6,679 nucleotides of DNA. Source: an uncultured Flavobacteriia bacterium. Its GTDB lineage: Bacteria > Bacteroidota > Bacteroidia > Flavobacteriales_D > Crocinitomicaceae. The position numbers were made by a program, and so were the translations under genes. The stretch lies in the NCBI GenBank assembly GCA_903887095.1, contig CAISOQ010000251.1, positions 1 through 6,679 on the forward strand, written 5' to 3'. Position 1 is the first letter of the stretch. Each line of letters begins with the position of its first letter. This document shows positions 1 through 6,475 of this stretch, piece after piece. The notes under the pieces were generated by a model. It was given only the letters and a program-made list of their open reading frames with translations, was not told the origin of the DNA and searched no databases.

Positions 1-788
1 AAACTTAAATTCATTTCATTCACTCTGGCATCAATTTCTATCATTGGTAATCCTAACCCAAGTAATAAAAACAAAAAGCAAATTGTTGTAAGTAGAATAA
101 ATTCAAGTTGATTTAAGTGCTTTAAAAGAATTAAAGTTAGCGCCGATAGGATGGCGATTAAAAAAAGAGCGAATTTAAAATTATTAGAAGTCTGCTCAAG
201 GCCGTCAACTTTCAAACGAAGTTCAGCAATGGTTTCTGTTTGATTTCCAGCTCGATATTTTCTTAGAATAGAATCACGAAGACTGTAATCAAATTTGGCA
301 AATGTTTGATTTCTGTAATCATTGAGTTTTAAAATGATGTAACTTTTTATGGCCTTTTTGTTCTTTGGCTCGTCAACAAAATCTACAATCTGTTTCGAAA
401 AAATGGGGATGTCCTGCTTGATTTTGTCGAAAGTGCCGGTTAAAGAGGCCACACCATTTTTAAAGAAACCTGAGACACTTCCTGAATTTTCTTCATAATA
501 CCGTTTTTCGAGATCACCTATAATCTTGTATAGGAATTTAGAAATCTTCATTTTCATTTGACCACGATTGCCGCGATCTAGTTCAAAATCATCAATTTTT
601 TTAATAACAATGTCAGCAATGATTTCCTTCCATTGATCAACATTGAAAAGCCCATATTTAATGGTTGAAAGTTCTATTAAATCACTTTTAACTTCTCGCT
701 TTTCGGTCTCAATTTGATAGAGTAGAACAGATAAACAGCTTGTAAGTACAAGCAGAAATACGAAAAGTATTGTTCTAAAATTTTTCAA
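1..788 (-). CDS. PqiA-like (paraquat-inducible protein A family) membrane protein, N-terminal part, cut by the left window edge
   Basis: An uninterrupted reading frame of 262 codons runs off the left edge. Seen: a hydrophobic N-terminus (about residues 5-24), a polar region of about 180 residues with the segment IKYGLFNVDQWKEIIADIV near residue 43, then two hydrophobic segments (about 205-222 and 229-247) running into LGLPMIEIDARVNEM. From memory, Bacteroidota proteins annotated as paraquat-inducible protein A have this architecture and the PMIEIDAR-type motif, with further membrane helices after it. E. coli PqiA is an inner-membrane protein of a lipid-transport system; the role of this stand-alone form is not known to me. 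The start is inferred. The frame is closed upstream by the nuclease gene's own stop codon (801-803), and no ATG occurs before about residue 78, so TTG at 788 is the best choice. It preserves the hydrophobic N-terminus. That N-terminus contains LTSC at 15-18, which resembles a lipobox, but the hydrophobic stretch continues past the cysteine, so a membrane anchor is more likely. No clear ribosome binding site is visible; co-transcription with the nuclease gene is likely. Confidence 0.7.
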   Translation of the reverse strand, partial: MKNFRTILFVFLLVLTSCLSVLLYQIETEKREVKSDLIELSTIKYGLFNVDQWKEIIADIVIKKIDDFELDRGNRGQMKMKISKFLYKIIGDLEKRYYEENSGSVSGFFKNGVASLTGTFDKIKQDIPIFSKQIVDFVDEPKNKKAIKSYIILKLNDYRNQTFAKFDYSLRDSILRKYRAGNQTETIAELRLKVDGLEQTSNNFKFALFLIAILSALTLILLKHLNQLEFILLTTICFLFLLLGLGLPMIEIDARVNEMNLS

Positions 789-798
789 TTTTAATTGA
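785..798. repeat. Short inverted repeat at the start of the PqiA-like gene
   Basis: TCAATT and AATTGA form perfect 6-base arms around a 2-base TT centre. The element lies between the stop of the nuclease gene and the proposed TTG start (786-788), and it overlaps that start codon. It is AT-rich and short, with no T-run typical of a terminator, so it may be chance or a protein-binding palindrome rather than a transcription stop. Confidence 0.35.
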
Positions 799-800
799 TT

Positions 801-1961
801 TTAGTCAGGATAGTTTTCAAGCATGAAATTCTTGAGTTGTGCAGTTGTGGTTGATTCAAATTCCTTTATTGCAGTCACAAATGCATCAAGCTCGTTGTTT
901 TCATTTTCTTGATTGAACTGATTGAGAATAGGGAAGTCGTGATCAATGAACCTAACCTGTGTTTGAAAAGGTTCAGGGATTATCCATCCAATCCAATTCT
1001 TGTTTGATACGAATCTGCGATCTAATGCTTGCAGGTATTTGGCGTATTTTCTTCCAAGTTCTGAATTGTTTACTTCCCAACCGTTTTGGTATAATCGATA
1101 ACCAAGATAAACACCTGAAGAGTCTTCGTCTAAGCACAGGCATAAAAATAAATCCTGGTTGACTTTTATCATTGATTCCTCTGTACTCATCCTATCAGGA
1201 AAATGTTCTTTTATTCTGGTGAAAAATGATTTTCTGATTTTGTTTTTAATTGCATTTAGAGCATTGTATGAATCTTGGATTGTCAATGCATAATCTGGAT
1301 TCTTAATTAATAGAGCGTATATTTCCTTTTCCATATCTTCCAATGCATATTGTTGTGTTAGTTTTCGGATCAAATTCAAATATTGCGATAACGTTTCTTT
1401 GATGACAGGAATATGATTTGTGATTAGTATACATTCTTCTAACCATCTTGTAATATCTTGGCTGTAAGAAAGTGCGATGACATTCTGACCTTCGAACTGT
1501 TCTGATGAATTTCGACCATCCAGGGTCAAATAAATTAACGTAGCAGAAGGATCAAAATTTGAATACCGAAGTAACTGATTTGTTTGATCAACAGCATAAA
1601 TTTTATTTTCAATAATGATATTTGGTGAATTTTTGGTGGCTATAAAAATATCCAACCGTCCTCCTTCAGTTTTATCATCATTTATTTCGCCAATGTATGT
1701 TTCTATTTCAACCCGCGAATTTTCTGTGTCAAAGTTTTGAATTTCTATTAGGCTGAGAAAAATTCTCAAAAAAACATCCCCCTGTCCGTGACGACCTTTT
1801 CGATCTAATAGCTCAGAAATAAACGCAGAGTGTGTTCTTACCTCATTTGTGCTGAGGTTCAGTATTTCAAATATATTGAAATGAAAACCTGAAGAAGCCT
1901 TTTCATGATGACACTTGAGTCTAATACCATTCAATTCAGAAATGATTTCCTCAGTATTCAT
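801..1961 (-). CDS. PD-(D/E)XK nuclease family protein (PDDEXK_4-like)
   Basis: The protein has 386 residues. The N-terminal half carries a restriction-endonuclease-like core. A helix contains HSAFISELLD (E50), followed by a strand with EIETYIGEI (83-92), then GGRLDIFI (100-107) with D104, and IIIENKI (115-121) with E118 and K120. The pattern D-x13-E-x-K is followed by DQTNQLLRYS, where Q126 and Q129 are candidate motif-IV residues. This matches what I know of the PDDEXK_4 family, common as stand-alone genes in Bacteroidota and mostly uncharacterised. All catalytic residues are present, so an active Mg-dependent nuclease is plausible. The C-terminal half (about 200-386) is helical and not recognised; it may bind DNA or a partner. 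There is no signal peptide, so it should be cytoplasmic. The ATG at 1961 is the first in-frame start and the protein reads naturally from it; a purine-rich stretch upstream is only a weak ribosome binding site. It lies 57 bases after the envelope operon and 12 bases before the PqiA-like gene. No methyltransferase or helicase is adjacent, so a classical restriction system is not visible. Phage defence is possible but unproven. Confidence 0.85.
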   Translation of the reverse strand: MNTEEIISELNGIRLKCHHEKASSGFHFNIFEILNLSTNEVRTHSAFISELLDRKGRHGQGDVFLRIFLSLIEIQNFDTENSRVEIETYIGEINDDKTEGGRLDIFIATKNSPNIIIENKIYAVDQTNQLLRYSNFDPSATLIYLTLDGRNSSEQFEGQNVIALSYSQDITRWLEECILITNHIPVIKETLSQYLNLIRKLTQQYALEDMEKEIYALLIKNPDYALTIQDSYNALNAIKNKIRKSFFTRIKEHFPDRMSTEESMIKVNQDLFLCLCLDEDSSGVYLGYRLYQNGWEVNNSELGRKYAKYLQALDRRFVSNKNWIGWIIPEPFQTQVRFIDHDFPILNQFNQENENNELDAFVTAIKEFESTTTAQLKNFMLENYPD

Positions 1962-2018
1962 CGGTACGTTTAGCTTTTCTTATGAGCAAAAAATAAAATT
2001 ATGCAATCTACGGACCAC

Positions 2019-2681
2019 TTAATTTTTTTTGATTTTAGAAACAGCATCATCATAGGGTTGATTTGACAAAACGTAAGAATTATAGCCGCCAAACATGGAT
2101 GTATCGTCCTCATTTCCAATAACAATTGGTTTCAGTGATTTGGCGTATTTCAGAATCGTACCTTTCTCTTCTCCACTCACGAGCATTTGTCCGATAATAA
2201 ATTCCAATTGTGAATTCATGAAGCCAGCTTCTTCGTTGTATTTATCATTAGCTGTTTCATCATCGGTTTGCAAATTATATGTTTCCATCATTGTGTGTTC
2301 ATTCAAAATGGTGAATGCTTTTTCAAAATCTTTCTGACCACACCAATAATTAACCTGTGCAGAGATTAATTTTTTAAAGTTGAAGTATTTTTCATCTGGA
2401 TCAACTTCACCATCAATTTCATTGTAGTAATGATAGGCACCTTCAAATTTGTATTTGCTCAAACAATCTTCGAAAGATTCACAGCCAAAACTTGTTGCAA
2501 CTTTTTGATCATCTTTATATGATTTGTAACCAAAATAACTTCCTACGGCTATAATTAACAGCAATAATAACAACAGTACTCTCATAGTTTTCTTTTCACT
2601 TCCCGTCATTTTTCTTGGTGGCTGTGAAGAGGTTTCTAATGCTTCCTCGTAATGTGATTTTACTTTATCAAAAAGACTCAT
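2019..2681 (-). CDS. Single-pass membrane protein with TPR-like extracytoplasmic region, third gene of the envelope operon
   Basis: The protein has 220 residues and I do not recognise a named family. A basic, Pro/Ser-rich N-terminus (1-33, ending in GSEKKTMR) precedes one strongly hydrophobic helix (about 34-50, a run of leucines then IIAVGSYFGY). The positive charges before the helix suggest N-in topology, placing about 165 residues on the far side of the membrane. That part is mainly helical. SAQVNYWCGQKDFEKAFTIL (107-126) looks like a TPR helix pair. Cysteines are C67, C73 and C114, all predicted extracytoplasmic, so C67 and C73 could form a disulfide. The frame is open up to 2756, but I chose the ATG at 2681. 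The longer version would overlap the end of the upstream lipoprotein gene and place a 25-residue low-quality extension before MSLFDKV. With the chosen start the gap to the upstream stop is 11 bases, as expected for an operon partner. It may anchor or tether the two upstream gene products to the inner membrane; that is inference. Confidence 0.75.
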   Translation of the reverse strand: MSLFDKVKSHYEEALETSSQPPRKMTGSEKKTMRVLLLLLLLIIAVGSYFGYKSYKDDQKVATSFGCESFEDCLSKYKFEGAYHYYNEIDGEVDPDEKYFNFKKLISAQVNYWCGQKDFEKAFTILNEHTMMETYNLQTDDETANDKYNEEAGFMNSQLEFIIGQMLVSGEEKGTILKYAKSLKPIVIGNEDDTSMFGGYNSYVLSNQPYDDAVSKIKKN

Positions 2682-2692
2682 AATTCTAAGGT

Positions 2693-3844
2693 TTATTTTG
2701 TTTTCATTTCTCCTTGAAACAATTTGCCAAAGGATGCAAAAAGTCTTACTAACCAAGGAGATTCATCATATTTGTATTTGGCTAACAATTTCTTGTTTCC
2801 TTCAACTTCAGTGCGCGACTCAATTTCCGCCATTTTAACTCTGAATGCTTTGTCGTCGGCTGATTTTTGGTTTTCATTGTCTCGTTTCATGACAATGAGC
2901 GAAAGATTGTCTTCGTATTTTTTAACCCTGAATTCCCAATCTCTTTTTTGCTGAGGCTTCAATTTACGGATGTAATTCGTGTAGACTGATTGTGCTTCCT
3001 TGTAGCAGGAAGACTGCCGGTCAATCATTGCGTAGTAGGACATTGCCTCCGCATTAAAACCAGATGCAGAAGGGTCATTGTACTTTCCAAGCTCTGCTCG
3101 CATTGACATTAACAATTCATTGCATTTAAGATTTAAAGATCCCTGGAAATATTTTAGCCTCTTGTCTTTTATTTTTTCGAAACAAGATTTGCACTCAACA
3201 GGTATGGATGAAATGATTGCATAGGCATTGTCAAAATTTCTCATTCCAGCTTCTGCATCAGCTTGTTGTATAAAAGACGCACAATTATCCTCAAAAAAGG
3301 AAATAATCTTTTCCTCAGACTTCTTTAAAAAATCAAAAAATCCTTGTTCTTCAAGTTTAACATTTCTGAAACCACTTATGAATGCTTTTTCAGGAGACGC
3401 TCCAACACCTTTGAATTCAACAGTATACGAATTAAATATTGTTTGCGTTACCACGTCTACGACCATGAAATTGATTTCATAAGTGTTTGAATAAAGTGTG
3501 GGTGCAGTTGAAGTGATATTTTGCGAAAGCATTGAAATACTCGGTCCAATAATGAATCTTGGATTTGAACCTTCTCCACCAAATCCAATTTTAACAATTG
3601 CCGAGTTTAATCGATCTCTGAGTAATTTAGAAGCGTCCTTGGTTTGTTCTGTCTCAGCAACATAAGGAGTGAGTTTAATGTGGATGTCTTCTAATTGCAA
3701 TGGCGATTTATAATCCTCTTCTTTTTCAGTGGGATTACTGCTTCCAAACATATCGTTATCAACATCTTTCTTTTGCGTTGCGTTATCATTTGAACAAGCA
3801 AATAACAACAAAGCAAGAGGTGCGATTATTAGTAGCTTTCTCAT
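2693..3844 (-). CDS. Uncharacterised lipoprotein with five cysteines and TPR-like helices, second gene of the envelope operon
   Basis: The protein has 383 residues. The N-terminus is a clear lipoprotein signal: MRKLL, a hydrophobic core, then LFAC with lipidated C17. A low-complexity acidic linker (18-50) follows. Residues about 51-160 look like an alpha/beta domain (DIHIKLTPYV, RFIIGPSISML, YEINFMVVDVV, YTVEFKGVGASPEKAF), reminiscent of LPP20 or CsgG-like periplasmic domains. Residues about 165-320 are helical with TPR character (FDNAYAIISSIPVECKSC). Mature-part cysteines are C188, C218, C221 (a CxxC), C241 and C280. The C-terminus (about 300-383) is highly charged and probably a long helix. 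From memory, a family of Bacteroides hypothetical proteins has the same order: a beta-rich region with a GVG element, then cysteine-punctuated helices. I cannot name it. The spacing CxxC plus two single cysteines may be structural disulfides. The start at 3844 gives the signal peptide directly and lies 5 bases after the DUF6175-like gene. The sequence after C17 (SNDN) has one acid, so surface export cannot be decided. Confidence 0.8.
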   Translation of the reverse strand: MRKLLIIAPLALLLFACSNDNATQKKDVDNDMFGSSNPTEKEEDYKSPLQLEDIHIKLTPYVAETEQTKDASKLLRDRLNSAIVKIGFGGEGSNPRFIIGPSISMLSQNITSTAPTLYSNTYEINFMVVDVVTQTIFNSYTVEFKGVGASPEKAFISGFRNVKLEEQGFFDFLKKSEEKIISFFEDNCASFIQQADAEAGMRNFDNAYAIISSIPVECKSCFEKIKDKRLKYFQGSLNLKCNELLMSMRAELGKYNDPSASGFNAEAMSYYAMIDRQSSCYKEAQSVYTNYIRKLKPQQKRDWEFRVKKYEDNLSLIVMKRDNENQKSADDKAFRVKMAEIESRTEVEGNKKLLAKYKYDESPWLVRLFASFGKLFQGEMKTK

Positions 3845-3849
3845 GAAAT

Positions 3850-4857
3850 TTAGTTTAATTGTAAGAATGCATCACCCAGACTTTGGGTTTTATTGTCAAC
3901 ATCCAACCCACAGCCTTTCTTTAACGCTTTTTTAAGATCTTTGGCAAAATCATAGGCAGTATATGAATTTCCATCTTCATCCGCCGTGTAAATTCTTACA
4001 TTGGTAAAAAACATTTCTGTAGAAGTATTTTTTGACATTTTATAAGTTGACTTTACTGTATTCTTCTTTAACCATTCAATAATTTTTTCACCAATCTCCT
4101 CGTCTCCACAATCATCGTCCATTTCTACATTTGAGGTTTGCATAACGGCAACACGCAGGGTGATTTCGATTCCATTTGCTAGTAAATCAGAGAAGTGTTT
4201 TGTTATTCCCTTCGACAATTCACCAATTGAACCTGGGAAATCAGCTTTTACTAGTCCAGGAACATCGTTAATGTCTGAAGATTTGCCTGCATTCGCTCTT
4301 GTGATTGACGCTACCGATTTGTTGGTGTAAACATCCAAACATTTTACGATGTACGTCAAAGAATTGTTAATACTTCTCGAATTTCGGTCTCTGGTCAATT
4401 CATAATCTAGTTCAACAATGTAATCGGGACGAGCTGTATTCATCAATTCAGATCGAATATCTCTTGCAACTCCTTCACCCTCATCCATTGCATTATTGTT
4501 GTTGATCAACTTCAGGGTTTGTTCCAAGTTTTCCAAAGGAAACCCTTTTTTAGAAAATTGACCTTCAATTTCAGCAATTACAAAACGTAATTCAGAATTG
4601 GCAACGAATGATTTATTGTAATCTCTTACATAAGAAGTAACACCCTGATTATTAACAGTGGCTAGACAACCTAAACGCTTTAAAAGTGCATCGGAAGGAA
4701 TCACAAGGACACTAGGCATACTTTTCGTAATTGCATTGCTTTCTTTTGCTGTTGCGTCTTCTGCTGATGGGATTAGGCCTTCATCGCTTCCTCCGCAACT
4801 TGATGCGACAAAAAGCAATGCGCTAAAATAGAATAATGGTGAAAGTAGGTTTTTCAT
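3850..4857 (-). CDS. DUF6175 family exported protein, probable lipoprotein, first gene of the envelope operon
   Basis: The protein has 335 residues. The N-terminus MKNLLSPLFYFSALLFVASSC fits a lipoprotein signal with C21, although the lipobox (ASSC) has A rather than L at -3. The residues after it, GGSDE, are acidic, as in Bacteroidota lipoprotein export signals, so outer-membrane or surface location is possible. The mature protein matches my memory of the DUF6175 family in its order of elements: PSVLVIPSDALL (48-59), an aromatic/asparagine segment DYNKSFVANSELRFVIAEI (79-97), GFPLENLEQTLKLI (105-118), a strand pair ARPDYIVELDYEL (142-154) and VKCLDVYTNKSVASI (171-185), GIEITLRVAVM (229-239), EWLKKNTVKSTYKM (261-274) and a C-terminal LGDAFLQL. 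The fold looks alpha/beta, similar in style to the periplasmic CsgG/TolB-N type, but function is unknown. Apart from the lipid anchor, cysteines are C64, C173, C250 and C316. The ATG at 4857 begins the signal peptide. It leads a co-directional operon; a promoter should lie in the 269-base spacer upstream, though none stands out. Confidence 0.8.
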   Translation of the reverse strand: MKNLLSPLFYFSALLFVASSCGGSDEGLIPSAEDATAKESNAITKSMPSVLVIPSDALLKRLGCLATVNNQGVTSYVRDYNKSFVANSELRFVIAEIEGQFSKKGFPLENLEQTLKLINNNNAMDEGEGVARDIRSELMNTARPDYIVELDYELTRDRNSRSINNSLTYIVKCLDVYTNKSVASITRANAGKSSDINDVPGLVKADFPGSIGELSKGITKHFSDLLANGIEITLRVAVMQTSNVEMDDDCGDEEIGEKIIEWLKKNTVKSTYKMSKNTSTEMFFTNVRIYTADEDGNSYTAYDFAKDLKKALKKGCGLDVDNKTQSLGDAFLQLN

Positions 4858-5126
4858 AGTCTGATTAAATTGTTTTTAGTCTCTACAATAATAATTATTT
4901 TTTTTCAACTAAATGTTTAAAATGTTAGGCCAATTAATATTTTCATTTCTTTTTGAAATCAGACCAAATAACTTAATTGAAAATAGGACAAATACTGCAT
5001 TATTTATTTGTAAAGCAGTCATTGATATTGTCCTCTGAATTATTCTGTTCAATCAACCATTTAATCCTCACAAAAGTTAGATTTTTCAACCTTCAAGTCT
5101 CGAAAAACAAACCAAGTGCGTAAGTG
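4858..5126. other. AT-rich spacer between queA and the envelope operon
   Basis: No conserved gene or structured RNA is recognised here. On the minus strand a near-match to the Bacteroidota -7 element (TAACTTTTG, about 5065-5073) appears, but no TTTG lies at the right distance upstream, so the operon promoter is not assigned. No GC-rich hairpin followed by a T-run is visible after queA, so intrinsic termination there is not supported. A 37-codon minus-strand open frame (4909-5022) is the only notable item: its ATG is preceded by AGAGGA at a spacing of 8 bases, and it encodes a hydrophobic middle (AVFVLFSIKLFGLI) followed by a basic stretch (SKRNE). It could be a small membrane peptide or leader, or chance; I rate its coding status low. 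Confidence 0.5.
4909..5022 (-). other. Possible small ORF, 37 residues, doubtful
   Basis: The frame starts at ATG 5020-5022 and stops with TAG at 4909-4911. The start has an unusually good Shine-Dalgarno-like AGAGGA 8 bases upstream, while the larger genes in this window lack one. The product would have a hydrophobic stretch at about residues 9-22 and then lysine/arginine, like a small membrane peptide. It ends 51 bases before the DUF6175-like start and on the same strand, so it could be a leader ORF. In AT-rich DNA such a frame easily arises by chance, and Bacteroidota initiation relies little on Shine-Dalgarno pairing. Confidence 0.15.
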
Positions 5127-6347
5127 TTATTTATTCAACCAAAGAAGGCTGCCGTCACCGTAGCTTAGAAATCGATAGTTATTGGCGAGAGCATAGTCAT
5201 AAATTATTTTCCAGTCACTGCCAACGAAAGCATGAATTAAGAGAAGCAGTGTGGACCTCGGTTGGTGAAAATTGGTCAATATTGCGTCGACGCTCCGGAT
5301 GCGGTAACCTGGTTTGATCATTATACTCGTTTTAGTAAGCAATTGATCGCAGCGTTCTTTTTCGAATTGTTGTAAGAGTGCTTTTAGTGCTGCTGAAAAA
5401 GAAAAATCTTGAGGTAAAGTATATGCTTCCCACTGTGTCAGTTGTATATCTTGTAAAGTGACTTTGGGATCTTGGAGGAGTTTCACCCCCATCCAGTAAA
5501 TGCTCTCAAGCGTGCGCAGTGAAGTAGTGCCAACAGCAACTCTGGTTTGTTCAGGCTGTTCAAGCAATGTTTTCAAAAGGTCACGCCGCACTTCAATAAA
5601 TTCTGCGTGCATATCATGTTCTTCAGCAGTATTGGCTTTTACTGGTTTGAATGTTCCTGCTCCTACATGCAATGTAAGTGTTGCCGTATCAATATTCTTT
5701 GTGCGCAGGTAATCAAATAATTCATCAGTTAGGTGCAATCCTGCAGTAGGTGCGGCAACTGAACCATCTTCTTTTGCATAAACTGTTTGATAATTACTTT
5801 TGTCACTTTCCTCTGTTTCACGGTTGAGATAAGGAGGTAGTGGAATCTTGCCTGCAAGGTGCAGAATTTCTGCAAAACAAAGATTGGGGTCTGTCCAATG
5901 AAAGAGAATCTTGAAGCCTGAATCCAAACGCTCCAGTTGTTCTGCGTACAGCATTTGTTGTCGGCCATTTGACTCAAACTGCAGTTCGACTGGTCCTGCT
6001 TTCCATTTTTTAGCACCACCAATCTGACAGATCCATTCTACGTTACCTTTTTGCTGCATCGCTGTGCTCACATCAGGATATTTGTCACCATGTTCTAAGC
6101 AAAAAACTTCTAGTTGACCGCCTGTATTTTTTCGAAAGTGTAATCTTGCCTCAATCACCTTACTGTTGTTGATGATCAACAACGAATCCGCTGGTAAATG
6201 ATCTGGAAGATTAAAATACCGGTCACTGAGTATTTCACCTTTGCCATACACTAACAATTTACTATCATGCCGAGGTGTAACGGGATAACGTGCAATCGAC
6301 TCATCTGGAAGGCGATAATCAAAGTCATCTATATTTGTGCTATTCAT
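5127..6347 (-). CDS. queA: S-adenosylmethionine:tRNA ribosyltransferase-isomerase (QueA), long form
   Basis: QueA transfers and isomerises the ribosyl group of S-adenosylmethionine onto 7-aminomethyl-7-deazaguanine in tRNA anticodons (GUN), giving epoxyqueuosine in the queuosine pathway, in the cytoplasm. The 406-residue protein shows the family hallmarks in order: DFDYRLPDESIARYP (8-22), LLIINNSKVIEARL (56-69), GKIPLPPYLNR (166-176), YQTVYA then GSVAAPTAGLHLT (195-207), TLHVGAGTFKPV (225-236), AVGTTSLRTLES (271-282), ILTNFHQPRSTLLLLIHAFVG (in 356-376) and FLSYGDGSLLW (393-403). It is about 50 residues longer than E. coli QueA. Most of the excess sits between TTSLRTLES and the IKPGYR segment (about residues 283-340). 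From memory this longer type is widespread in Bacteroidota, sometimes beside a shorter canonical QueA elsewhere in the genome. All conserved motifs are intact, so activity is likely, but a diverged substrate preference cannot be excluded. The ATG at 6347 places DFDYRLP at the usual position. It stands alone, 269 bases from the next gene, and is divergent from the DUF6992-like gene. Confidence 0.96.
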   Translation of the reverse strand: MNSTNIDDFDYRLPDESIARYPVTPRHDSKLLVYGKGEILSDRYFNLPDHLPADSLLIINNSKVIEARLHFRKNTGGQLEVFCLEHGDKYPDVSTAMQQKGNVEWICQIGGAKKWKAGPVELQFESNGRQQMLYAEQLERLDSGFKILFHWTDPNLCFAEILHLAGKIPLPPYLNRETEESDKSNYQTVYAKEDGSVAAPTAGLHLTDELFDYLRTKNIDTATLTLHVGAGTFKPVKANTAEEHDMHAEFIEVRRDLLKTLLEQPEQTRVAVGTTSLRTLESIYWMGVKLLQDPKVTLQDIQLTQWEAYTLPQDFSFSAALKALLQQFEKERCDQLLTKTSIMIKPGYRIRSVDAILTNFHQPRSTLLLLIHAFVGSDWKIIYDYALANNYRFLSYGDGSLLWLNK

Positions 6348-6411
6348 CGTGCAAAATTTGACGTAAAATTAGACACAACCATTAGTATGCTATGTAAACG
6401 CATGACATTTT

Positions 6412-6444
6412 TTTGATCAAGAATGAACTAAATGCGTAATTTTC
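6412..6444 (+). promoter_or_regulatory. Candidate Bacteroidota housekeeping promoter for the DUF6992-like gene
   Basis: TTTG (6412-6415) is followed after 21 bases by TAATTTTC (6437-6444), which matches 7 of 8 positions of a TAnnTTTG -7 element, with spacing close to that known for Bacteroidota primary-sigma promoters. Transcription would start near 6450, about 25 bases before the ATG at 6476. The spacer between the divergent genes (6348-6475) must also hold the queA promoter. On the minus strand TAATTTTA (6364-6371) is a possible -7 element, but its upstream partner is poor. Confidence 0.5.
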
Positions 6445-6475
6445 TTGTTCACGTTTTAAATCCTAACTTCATACT

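Noticed and set aside
959..1162. Plus-strand open frame antisense to the nuclease gene
   Set aside because: It is short, has no recognisable protein features, and lies wholly inside a gene with intact motifs on the other strand. The same reasoning removes the plus-strand frames inside 2095-2337, 2724-2954, 3228-3482 and 5500-5712.
801..1961. Type II restriction-modification system
   Set aside because: The nuclease fold is present, but no methyltransferase motifs appear in any neighbouring gene in the window.
2682..2756. Upstream in-frame extension of the TPR-like membrane protein by 25 residues
   Set aside because: It overlaps the end of the lipoprotein gene in another frame and adds a sequence unlike a natural N-terminus. 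The ATG at 2681 gives a normal 11-base operon spacing.
3729..3935. Plus-strand open frame across the junction of the two lipoprotein genes
   Set aside because: It is antisense to two clear signal-peptide genes and shows only reversed low-complexity sequence.
5020..5126. Intrinsic terminator after queA
   Set aside because: I looked for a GC-rich hairpin followed by a T-run on the minus strand and found only weak AT-rich arms of about 5 bases.
5729..6022. Minus-strand open frame of 97 codons in another frame of queA
   Set aside because: The queA frame across this stretch encodes conserved family motifs such as GKIPLPPYLNR and APTAGLHLT, so the second frame is a by-product.
6352..6359. AAATTTTG as a -7 promoter element for queA
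   Set aside because: It matches 7 of 8 positions but lies only a few bases from the start codon and lacks a properly spaced upstream TTTG.
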